In this document: positions 1 to 6,420 of the stretch, in pieces | Layout of the letters: every line of letters starts with the position of its first letter | Numbering within the stretch: position 1 is the first letter of the stretch | Source: Gracilaria caudata | Lineage: Eukaryota > Rhodophyta > Florideophyceae > Gracilariales > Gracilariaceae | Length of the DNA: 16,779 bases | Reading direction: 5' to 3' | Assembly (NCBI GenBank): GCA_030374735.1 | Contig: JASCIV010000559.1 | Coordinates: 1-16,779 of the forward strand | Made by a program: the position numbers and the translations under genes | The notes under the pieces: model-generated | Databases searched by the model: none | What the model was told of the DNA's origin: nothing | What the model saw: the letters and a program-made list of their open reading frames with translations, nothing else

Positions 1-439
1 GGACAGGGGCTAAGGGTGGAGGGAGGAGAGGAGGGAGGGATGCGAGAAGAGGTTGGCGGGGCTGCGCCGGGGCTGGTGGTACGTCGGACGCGCGTTGCGA
101 GTGACACGGGGCTGCGGACGGGGCGCGCGCTGGCGCTGACAGGCGTGCGTTGTGGCGGCGGCCGGTTGCTGCCACGTGCGCGCACCGCGACGTGGGCGGC
201 GGCGCCACGTTTGGCGCGCCGCACGCGCCGCGCCGCGCCGCGTCCGTTTGGGTGCGCTCTGCGTGGACGCCGCACTTGAGACGCTGCATTCGACGCGACC
301 GTTGCGCTGCCGTCGCCCTGCGCGCCAGCGCAAATTCGCCAGCCGCTCAAGCTGCGACGCGCCACTGCCGTTCGCATATAAGCGCCAAGCGCGTTGGAGC
401 TAAGCGCGACGATGATGCGGGTGCGGAGGTGGCGTCGAG
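1..439 (+). promoter_or_regulatory. GC- and CpG-rich 5' flank of the 440-1459 gene
   Basis: This stretch is very rich in G, C and CpG, especially from about 60 to 330. It holds overlapping open frames on both strands whose translations are low-complexity Arg/Ala/Pro strings typical of GC-rich noncoding DNA, so I call no gene here. It contains a TTTGGCGC match (210-217) to the E2F consensus TTTSSCGC, a GGCGCC (201-206), and a reverse TTGGCGC (382-388) directly after a TATA-like sequence. The region most likely serves as promoter and 5' untranslated region. In DNA this GC-rich, GCGC-containing matches can occur by chance, so the individual sites are weak evidence. Confidence 0.4.
375..382 (+). 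promoter_or_regulatory. TATA-box-like element (CATATAAG)
   Basis: CATATAAG is an A/T island in otherwise GC-rich DNA and lies 58 nt upstream of the ATG at 440. Transcription starting about 30 nt downstream would leave a short leader of about 30 nt. Position and contrast with the surroundings support it; no start-site data are available. Confidence 0.35.
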
Positions 440-1459
440 ATGAATAGCGCTTTGCGACTTGTGCTCTTTTTGTGTGTGTTGGTGCTGCCGTTGTTGCCGC
501 GGCGTTCGCGAACGCTACGCGAGCTCAGCTTCCGATCGGTGCGAGTGGAAGCTCTTTGTGACACGCCGTCTTGTCGACAGTGTTCTGCGCAATGCGCCGA
601 GTACCGCGACGTTGCGGACGAGCTGCGCGCGTGTGAAAAGTCCCTGCCGCTCACCGCGTCCGTGTGGCCGTGGGATGCGTACATCCAATGCGTGGCGCAC
701 GACTGTGTGCCGCACTTCTTCGACCACGCTTGCGGACTGCTCACGGGCGACAACCACACCAACGTTCTTTCCGCGCTCTCGTCTGAGACCAGCAGAGTGG
801 AGCAACGCATTCAGCAGCTGCGGCAGCAGACGCAGAGCGTGTTTCAAAGCATGCACATAAACGACACCATGCAGCAGTACCATCGTCAATCGCTGCAGCA
901 CATTCAGAAATGCGACCAACTCTTCATTGAGGCGTTGGGCGTTCGAGCGCAGTACAGTCAGCTTGTCAAGTACATTGAGTCCATTGATTATCGCATCATT
1001 CAGCAGGAAGTCACGCGTCTCAACTTTGAAAACGAAGACTTCAACAGACACTTAGACTTCTGGAAGCGCCACAACGAAACGCTGCATCTGGTCGTGAGCA
1101 CCAGTCCCGAGGCCATTAAAGATGCGCGAGACGCGCTCTACTCAGAGATGAGGCAGTACGAAACCGACGCTTTATTGATCAAGGCTTTGCGGAATGGTTC
1201 GTACACAAAGGAGAAACAAGCTCGCTTCACCATGCGTCTGAGAGAGAAGGTCAGAAAGCAGGTGGACGACCTGCGCGCTCGAAACGCCATGATGAAGCGT
1301 GAAGCAGAGTTTATCAAGGATGCGCGTAGTGAGCTTTACAACCTGCTGCACAGTGTCTGGCGCAGCATGAGTCTGCACAGACTCAATGTGACCTGCGGCG
1401 CCAATGTACTGAGCGACGCAGTTACGCTCGCCTTCAAGGCCGAAAGCCAGCTGCTTTGA
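440..1459 (+). CDS. Secretory-pathway cysteine-cluster/coiled-coil protein, family unknown
   Basis: I do not recognise this 339-residue protein. Residues 1-20 are a strongly hydrophobic stretch (LRLVLFLCVLVLPLLP) followed by RRSR, which reads as a signal peptide or N-terminal signal anchor; there is no other membrane segment. Eight cysteines cluster between residues 40 and 98 (C40, C45, C48, C52, C65, C84, C89, C98), an even number that suits disulfides in an oxidising compartment. From about residue 115 to 305 the protein is Gln/Glu/Arg/Leu-rich and looks helical and coiled-coil forming, with lone cysteines at 158 and 319. Five N-glycosylation sequons (N105, N141, N212, N252, N316) support entry into the endoplasmic reticulum. 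The start is the first ATG after the TATA-like element, with G at -3. It may be a secreted, cell-wall or luminal structural protein. No enzyme motif is visible. It converges with ELOF1, with 226 nt between the two stop codons. Confidence 0.75.
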   Translation: MNSALRLVLFLCVLVLPLLPRRSRTLRELSFRSVRVEALCDTPSCRQCSAQCAEYRDVADELRACEKSLPLTASVWPWDAYIQCVAHDCVPHFFDHACGLLTGDNHTNVLSALSSETSRVEQRIQQLRQQTQSVFQSMHINDTMQQYHRQSLQHIQKCDQLFIEALGVRAQYSQLVKYIESIDYRIIQQEVTRLNFENEDFNRHLDFWKRHNETLHLVVSTSPEAIKDARDALYSEMRQYETDALLIKALRNGSYTKEKQARFTMRLREKVRKQVDDLRARNAMMKREAEFIKDARSELYNLLHSVWRSMSLHRLNVTCGANVLSDAVTLAFKAESQLL

Positions 1460-1670
1460 AGGCTTCGTAGATTGTTTATAGTAGAAGCTGTTAAGTTCCA
1501 CCCACCCGTGTACATCACATCACAGATCCGCTCGTCCGCCATTGAATGCCTTCTCCCTCGCACCGCACACTGTCCCGAACAAACATGTCATCGCGCACTC
1601 TGCAGCGTCATCGTTGGTGCGCACCATCCACGCCACCAAGCGTAACAAAGCCAGTGGACAAGCCGAACAA

Positions 1671-1676
1671 AATAAA
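1671..1676 (+). terminator. Candidate polyadenylation signal AATAAA
   Basis: A canonical AATAAA lies 212 nt past the stop codon of the 440-1459 gene, just before the end of the convergent ELOF1 frame. It is the only perfect match I noticed on the plus strand between the two genes. If used, the two convergent transcripts would nearly meet or overlap by a few bases. Confidence 0.3.
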
Positions 1677-1685
1677 ACATTATAT

Positions 1686-2090
1686 TCACACACCCTCATC
1701 ATCAAAGTCATCCTCATCCACAACAACCTTCCCTCCCTCGTTCCCGCCTCTGACAGTATCGCCATCCTCCTCCTCCTCGTCCGCCGTGCGAACAGCTTTC
1801 CCTGCCACGACCACCTCCTCCTCTTCCGCCTGCACCCCCGCCGCGCGGTTCGCTGCGTCGCACGCGTCGATCCATTTGTAGTAAACGTCGATTTCTTCCT
1901 CCAGTCTACCGACAGTGGTGGAATACCTCACGCCACAAAGCCGGCATTCGAGCTTGCCTATGTTCTCGCTTTTAGAGATGGTGCATTCCACGCTTTCTTC
2001 GTGCCCACAAAACGGGCAATTGAACACCTTTTCCAGCTTGGGCATCTTCTTCTTTGGCGGTGGTTTGGTTGCTCGTTTACGTTTCCCCAT
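1686..2090 (-). CDS. ELOF1: Transcription elongation factor ELOF1/Elf1
   Basis: This 134-residue protein belongs to the Elf1 family, small zinc proteins that bind elongating RNA polymerase II with Spt4/5, help it pass nucleosomes and act in transcription-coupled repair. The N-terminus MGKRKRATKPPPKKK is the family's basic tail. Zinc ligands are C25, C28, C49 and C52 (CPFC...CRLC), and the family's DVYxxWIDAC signature is at residues 68-76 onward. An acidic tail (about 89-134, with EEEE and DEDDFDDEG) follows; yeast Elf1 also has an acidic tail, whereas human ELOF1 is only about 83 residues. I chose the ATG at 2090 because the family begins MGKRK and its context is good (A at -3, G at +4). An in-frame upstream ATG at 2222 would add 44 residues with no family counterpart and is more likely 5' leader. 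The frame has no intron. Confidence 0.95.
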   Translation of the reverse strand: MGKRKRATKPPPKKKMPKLEKVFNCPFCGHEESVECTISKSENIGKLECRLCGVRYSTTVGRLEEEIDVYYKWIDACDAANRAAGVQAEEEEVVVAGKAVRTADEEEEDGDTVRGGNEGGKVVVDEDDFDDEGV

Positions 2091-2344
2091 GTTTTTCGCG
2101 TCCCAAAACTGAGACCGCACCACAAGAACGAAAGAACGGGCAGGGCGCGCGCGACGAAGGGAAATCGAAACCGCCCCGCAAAGGTGGGCATGGAAGTGGT
2201 GGGCCACCCTCACAGGGCTCAAGGGCTATGTGAGCATTGCCAAGTGTGCGCGTGTAGGCTGTGGAAACGGGCCCTTGAAAACAGTGCTTTGGTAGAAATA
2301 CAACGCGCATTGACTCCCCAGTTTGTGAGCTATCCACACTCCGA

Positions 2345-2581
2345 CTAGATTAGTCTGGACGGCGCGCACCTTTGGGGGGGGGGGGAGCTTTCCGCACCTT
2401 CTTCCAGCGAGGCGTCGGCTCTACAGAGCAGCCCTCTTACCCTCCACCAGCCATTCACATGTTCCGCGTCCGCGTCATAGACAATGAATGCGATTTCCCT
2501 CTTTACAGCATATGTCTCTCCAGCTTCTAGCCCACGCACATGCAACACTATGCCTTTGAGGCAGATTAGGCCTTCTGGCTC
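2345..2581 (-). other. Open frame in phase with GH36 beyond its stop; possible 3' exon
   Basis: Starting exactly after the acceptor of the intron-like interval, 78 codons stay open in the same phase as the GH36 frame (EPEGLICLKGIVLHVRGLEA at the start, ending in SRLI). The first 47 residues, including GETYAVKREIAFIVYDADAE, look more like folded protein than chance translation. The remainder crosses the G12 tract and looks random. A second good donor (GTAAGAG, minus strand from 2440) follows codon 47, also in phase 0, so 2441-2581 could be a 141-nt internal exon. I do not recognise a domain. It has no ATG of its own near its beginning. It could be a 3' untranslated exon, an alternatively spliced GH36 C-terminus, a readthrough product or part of another gene. 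Confidence 0.3.
2374..2385. repeat. G12 homopolymer (C12 on the minus strand)
   Basis: Twelve consecutive G lie in the GH36-ELOF1 intergenic region and run through the second half of the open frame at 2345-2581. Such tracts vary in length by slippage and are error-prone to sequence, so the reading frame to its left on the minus strand is uncertain. Confidence 0.85.
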
Positions 2582-2647
2582 CTGAAATACACTGCACGAA
2601 CTGTTAGTCCCTCCTACATCCTACACTCTAGTTAACCTTCTACTTAC
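2582..2647 (-). other. Candidate 66-nt spliceosomal intron just after the GH36 stop
   Basis: On the minus strand the interval begins GTAAGTA (a perfect donor), carries GGACTAACAG with a branch-point-like CTAAC whose A is 22 nt before the end, and ends TATTTCAG. The donor lies three nt after the GH36 TGA (TGA TGC|GTAAGT), so removal would leave the stop codon in place and join TGC to an open GAG codon. Donor, branch and acceptor together at sensible spacing make chance unlikely but not excluded. Confidence 0.5.
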
Positions 2648-2650
2648 GCA

Positions 2651-5641
2651 TCAGTTCGGCATGCCAGTAAACGCAATCATCTTATGATCAGTCAGAGCAC
2701 TGATCTCAAACATTACCGAATCCGCATCGAAAATAAACTTGACCGGCAGACCCGCATCCCGCAGAGTCTTACCCGTAACAGTCAACACCTCCCCGTACTG
2801 ATACACCCCACCCGGCATATGATCAATAGCCCCCGTGTCATTATTCCTCACGACAGTACCCGGACACAACTCCTCAACCTGATACTTAACATCCGGAAGC
2901 AAACCACGCAGCTTAAGTCGCGGTAGTAAACGACCTACAATGCGTCGCACGTTGATAGCCATCACAACCGCACGCCTCTTGTCGCGCGCCACAAACATCC
3001 ACGCCGCAGAATCCGACTTGAACGGAGACCACAATCGGTACATGTCACCTTCATAAATCAGCGGCGCCAAACGCTTCTGAAGGTCAATATACCCCTTCAC
3101 TTCGCTCACATCCTCCGGCTTGAACTCTCGAGGGTCCAACTCATACCCAAATGTACCGGACATGGCCACCACCGCTCTCGTCTTCATTGGCGTCGATCGC
3201 AGTGTCTGATGATTCGGCACAACAGACACGTGAGAACCCATCGCAGAACACGGATATGCCAGTGACGTTCCGTACTGAATCGATGTACGCGACAGCGCGT
3301 CCGTGTTATCCGACGTCCAGATTTGCGGAGAGAAATACAGGAAGCCGGCATCAAATCGGCCGCCACCTCCCGAACAACTCTCGAACAACACCTTCGGGAA
3401 CGCTTCAGTCAGCCGCCCGAACACTTCGTACACACCAAGAATGAAACGGTGACCAATTTCGCCTTGCCTTTCCTTGTGCCATTCCTGGGAGAACACTTCA
3501 GTCAAATGTCTGTTCATGTCCCACTTGACGTAATCAATGCTTGCCGTATTCAACATCTCATACAGTTGATTGTAGATATGATCACGTACAACCTTTCTAG
3601 AAAAGTCAAGCACCAATTGATTTCGACCGGTCGTTCGGCTTCTCGTCGGAACGCATAAGCACCAATCGGGATGTGCGCGGTACAAATCACTATTCAACGA
3701 AACCATCTCCGGCTCCACCCAAATGCCAAACTTGAGACCAATCTCATTCACAGCACGCGCAATTCCCTTTAGTCCGAGGGGGAACTTTGTCAAGTTGGGG
3801 TGCCAGTCTCCTAGTCCACTCTGCGTGTTGTTGCGTTCTCCGAACCATCCGTCGTCAAGTACGAGCAGTTCAATATTTGCTTTATGCGCAGCTTGAGCAA
3901 TTTCCACAACAACCTCATGACTCACATCGAAGTACGCGGCCTCCCATGTATTGAGAAGAACCGGTGGAATCTTGTACCTCCACGCTCGTGGAATGAGTCG
4001 CTCACGGAACACCCTGTGCAAAGAGCGCGAGAGCCCGCCCATACCCTCGTTGCTGTACGACATGACCACTTCAGGAGTGTGAAAAGTATTGGTTATCCTA
4101 TTGGTGTCCAGATACCAGGTGAAATCATCTGGGTTGATACCCATATTCACACGGAGACGACCGTACTCCGTAATTTCACACGTCGCTGCAAAGTTGCCAG
4201 AGTACACCAACGTAAAGCCAAAGCAATCGCCATGATCCTCAGTTGCTTCCTCCTCTGGATGAATCACAATATGTGGGTTGAACTGGTGAGAGCTTGCACC
4301 CCTATTGGACTTGACAACGTTGGTGCCGTATTCCAACTTCTGAGTCACAATGTCTCGCTCTCGCGCCCAACCGCCAGCAAGATGCGTCATATAATACTGC
4401 GACTGTGCATCAAAGTCGAATGTACCAGACACAATGTGGTTCAAAGTGACTGGATCCTTTCCAGAATTGATCACGACTGTACGACGTGTGATAACGTCAT
4501 AGTCATGCATAACTGTATAATGCAGCAAAAAGCGCAGGCCCGTAAGAGTATCCTCCATTTCCACAATGAGGGTAGTTGCCTCTTCCGTAGTATCAGTATA
4601 AATAGCAGGCATCGGAGGGGGCATTAATACCTTTCCTTCAACGATGCGATGTCTCCTGTACTCTATCGGACACACGGTCGAACCATCTGAAGAAAACGTA
4701 ACCTTGAATGAAGGATTACGATAGTCGCCAGTACCCTGATCGGAAAACTCCATGAGCTTAGTGTTTTTACCCAATATCTCAGGATCCAAAGCTCCCCAGT
4801 TAGTGGCTTGCTCCTGCATGGTAAGATCTCCATAAGAGCCGGCCATGGGGCTGTAGATGGCACTGGGCACACGAGACAACACCCTAGGGCTTGATGGGGT
4901 ACTCTTGCCGAACTCGTTCCTATCGGCAAAGAGTGAGGCAGCAGACGCCTGCGCCGGCGGTAACCCCTTCGCAGGTCTGGTGAGCGATGGGAAAGAAACA
5001 TCTCGACCAAGCGCGGCGACGTTTACCATACTAGCAGCACCAGGAGATCTCTTCATACCAAGGCCGTGTGCCCTACTTGCCAGTGACCTCGGACGATCTG
5101 GGAGGGCTCCCTGAGGAGCGGCGTTGTCTGCTTGCTCTTGATCAGGTTCTGGGTGCCCCGTTGAGCCGTTAGACATCTGCAAGGCCTCGGCGACAGTGTT
5201 GTCTGAAAGATCTCTGTTAAGATCACCACCTCGGTTACGCTCGCGATGCCATAAACGCCAGGAAGCATTCTCTAAACGACGGTTTCGCTTGTCACTTTCG
5301 GGATCATCTTCGTCGCGCTGCTTGGTGTAGACCTTCCATTTTTCCGAGATATCATGCACGTTGCTCATTTCGTCGAGTTCGTCGAGTCCGAGCACTTTAG
5401 CAATTGAGATGGTACCCTTCGGATCGAAGGGGGTTGGGACGTGGGATCGAATGAGGTAGGTAATGTCATCGCCGGGCGGCAGGGGCATTCCCCAGTACAG
5501 GTGCTCGAGGTTTCTGGCATCGTCTACACGAAAGACATAGAGGGAATTCTTGCAACGGAGACGGAACAGACGAAGCTGACCATCGTATGACACACCCGGC
5601 TGATCCTGAACCCTTGCTTCGAGCGAAGGCGTGCCGGTCAT
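2651..5641 (-). CDS. GH36-family alpha-galactosidase with large N-terminal insert
   Basis: This 996-residue protein is a glycoside hydrolase family 36 enzyme, expected to release terminal alpha-1,6 or similarly linked galactose with retention. The (beta/alpha)8 catalytic core covers about residues 555-860: LDDGWF at 595-600, GIWVEPEMVS from 639, the nucleophile D708 in DYVKWDMNR (703-711), the CSGGGGR loop from 756, and WTSDNTDA (775-782), which holds the general acid/base, most likely D778. A beta-sandwich C-terminal domain ends near DADSVMFEIS. The N-terminal domain starts at YDGQLRLFRL and resumes at EFSDQGTGDYRNPSF (298 onward); about 200 charged or Ser/Pro-rich residues are inserted between, so the protein exceeds the roughly 730 residues of bacterial members. 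There is no signal peptide, so it is probably cytosolic. The ATG has A at -3. In a red alga floridoside would be a natural substrate, but that is inference. Confidence 0.93.
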   Translation of the reverse strand: MTGTPSLEARVQDQPGVSYDGQLRLFRLRCKNSLYVFRVDDARNLEHLYWGMPLPPGDDITYLIRSHVPTPFDPKGTISIAKVLGLDELDEMSNVHDISEKWKVYTKQRDEDDPESDKRNRRLENASWRLWHRERNRGGDLNRDLSDNTVAEALQMSNGSTGHPEPDQEQADNAAPQGALPDRPRSLASRAHGLGMKRSPGAASMVNVAALGRDVSFPSLTRPAKGLPPAQASAASLFADRNEFGKSTPSSPRVLSRVPSAIYSPMAGSYGDLTMQEQATNWGALDPEILGKNTKLMEFSDQGTGDYRNPSFKVTFSSDGSTVCPIEYRRHRIVEGKVLMPPPMPAIYTDTTEEATTLIVEMEDTLTGLRFLLHYTVMHDYDVITRRTVVINSGKDPVTLNHIVSGTFDFDAQSQYYMTHLAGGWARERDIVTQKLEYGTNVVKSNRGASSHQFNPHIVIHPEEEATEDHGDCFGFTLVYSGNFAATCEITEYGRLRVNMGINPDDFTWYLDTNRITNTFHTPEVVMSYSNEGMGGLSRSLHRVFRERLIPRAWRYKIPPVLLNTWEAAYFDVSHEVVVEIAQAAHKANIELLVLDDGWFGERNNTQSGLGDWHPNLTKFPLGLKGIARAVNEIGLKFGIWVEPEMVSLNSDLYRAHPDWCLCVPTRSRTTGRNQLVLDFSRKVVRDHIYNQLYEMLNTASIDYVKWDMNRHLTEVFSQEWHKERQGEIGHRFILGVYEVFGRLTEAFPKVLFESCSGGGGRFDAGFLYFSPQIWTSDNTDALSRTSIQYGTSLAYPCSAMGSHVSVVPNHQTLRSTPMKTRAVVAMSGTFGYELDPREFKPEDVSEVKGYIDLQKRLAPLIYEGDMYRLWSPFKSDSAAWMFVARDKRRAVVMAINVRRIVGRLLPRLKLRGLLPDVKYQVEELCPGTVVRNNDTGAIDHMPGGVYQYGEVLTVTGKTLRDAGLPVKFIFDADSVMFEISALTDHKMIAFTGMPN

Positions 5642-5712
5642 GATGCGAAGTTTGCGCTAACAAATAATCAGGCTAAGCAGCAACCAACCGAGCTCACTTG
5701 CACCGAACGCGG

Positions 5713-5719
5713 TTAAATA
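5713..5719 (-). promoter_or_regulatory. TATA-like element TATTTAA upstream of GH36
   Basis: On the minus strand TATTTAA lies about 72 nt before the GH36 ATG at 5641, consistent with a leader of about 40 nt. It is A/T-rich against a mixed background. Only position and sequence support it. Confidence 0.3.
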
Positions 5720-5973
5720 CGTGAGGGGCCTGTGAGGGCCAATACGGCAAACAATCAAAACAAGAAGGGGACGCGCAACCAACGACGAAGCAACAAGAGC
5801 CACAGCGCGCCGAGTGACAGGGCCGTCGGAGCGGGGCGCCACAAGAAGCCCCGTCGTAAACGCGCCGTCATGCGGGGCGCGCGAGTGGAAACAGCGCTGA
5901 TCGCGGATGCGGCATAGGGCATTAGACAGGGGTCGGACGAGGGCAGCGGAGAAAACGCGTCGGGCGGCAATCA

Positions 5974-5988
5974 GTGATTGCCAATCAC
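5974..5988. promoter_or_regulatory. CCAAT-box dyad (GTGATTG-C-CAATCAC)
   Basis: A perfect 7-bp inverted repeat with a one-base centre contains CCAATCA, the preferred NF-Y core, on the plus strand (from 5981). It lies 433 nt from the POLE ATG and 333 nt from the GH36 ATG, so it could serve either gene. CCAAT boxes often accompany E2F sites in cell-cycle promoters of other eukaryotes. Confidence 0.4.
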
Positions 5989-6154
5989 GCCGTTGCTGAC
6001 AGCTCCGCTGTATGCGCGGAGAAACGGCAGCCGAGAGAAGAAGTGGAAGAATATGTGCGCGTGGCGAACGCGTGCCGCCCCCTGTGAATCAAAAACGGCG
6101 TCCCTGCTGGACGCGTGGAGTGCCCAGCCACGTGTGGGGGCGCGTTGGCGCTTG

Positions 6155-6171
6155 TTTTTTGGCGCCAAAAA
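6155..6171. promoter_or_regulatory. Symmetric E2F-type site (TTTTTGGCGCCAAAAA)
   Basis: A perfect 16-bp palindrome at 6156-6171 places the E2F/DP consensus TTTGGCGC on both strands, overlapping at the central GGCGCC. It is 250 nt upstream of the POLE start codon. DNA replication genes are classic E2F/DP targets from plants and algae to animals. Further TTGGCGC cores occur at 6145-6151 and 6357-6364, forming a cluster. Confidence 0.6.
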
Positions 6172-6420
6172 TGGCTCGGCGGAACCGAAACCCCTGCGGC
6201 GAAGGGACATGGGCGAATGGCGCACTGCGCGCTGCGCTACCTGTGACTTCCCGCGTACGGCGCGCGTGCTCCTCCCCATCGCAGTGCGTCCCGCTCGCCC
6301 CTTCCGCCATATGTCTCAACCGCCCTAGACCGCACCCGCCCCTCTCTGAGCCCGGCTTGGCGCCGCTTCCCCGCTCCGATTCCCCACCTCCCTGTCCGCG
6401 TCACCCACACTCTCACACAA

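Larger units (their letters stand above)
2091..2650. other. Intergenic: ELOF1 promoter and GH36 3' flank
   Basis: These 560 nt separate two genes on the minus strand. The half near ELOF1 (2091-2340) should hold its promoter; I see no clear TATA box there. The half near the GH36 gene contains an intron-like interval (2582-2647), an open frame continuing from it (2345-2581) and a G12 tract, listed separately. The translation of the plus strand here is antisense shadow and shows no protein features. Confidence 0.5.
5642..6420. promoter_or_regulatory. Divergent promoter between GH36 and POLE
   Basis: These 779 nt separate the two start codons and must contain both promoters. The POLE side (about 6100-6400) is GC-rich with TTGGCGC-type sites at 6145-6151, 6155-6171 and 6357-6364, and has no TATA box that I can see. 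The GH36 side has a TATTTAA element. A CCAAT dyad lies in the middle. Open frames inside the region are Arg-rich and overlap on both strands, with no family resemblance. POLE has a good start context (ACAAATGG). Confidence 0.65.

Noticed and set aside
16..443. Several open frames on both strands in the first 440 nt
   Set aside because: They overlap in most frames, translate to Arg/Ala/Pro-rich strings expected from GC-rich DNA, and show no motif; the region reads better as promoter.
2091..2222. ELOF1 beginning at the upstream in-frame ATG (44 extra residues)
   Set aside because: The family starts at MGKRK, and that ATG has a strong context. The extra segment has no counterpart in known members.
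1542..2348. 268-codon plus-strand frame across ELOF1
   Set aside because: It is the antisense shadow of ELOF1 and its promoter; ELOF1 on the other strand is unmistakable.
2545..2651. A new gene starting at the ATG that overlaps the GH36 stop (TGATG) and splicing through the candidate intron
   Set aside because: Joined in that phase it reaches a stop after about 36 codons with no protein character; the GH36 phase is the one that stays open.
3884..4627. 247-codon plus-strand frame inside the GH36 gene
   Set aside because: It lies antisense to conserved GH36 coding sequence, has no domain or promoter of its own, and is explained by codon bias of the sense gene.
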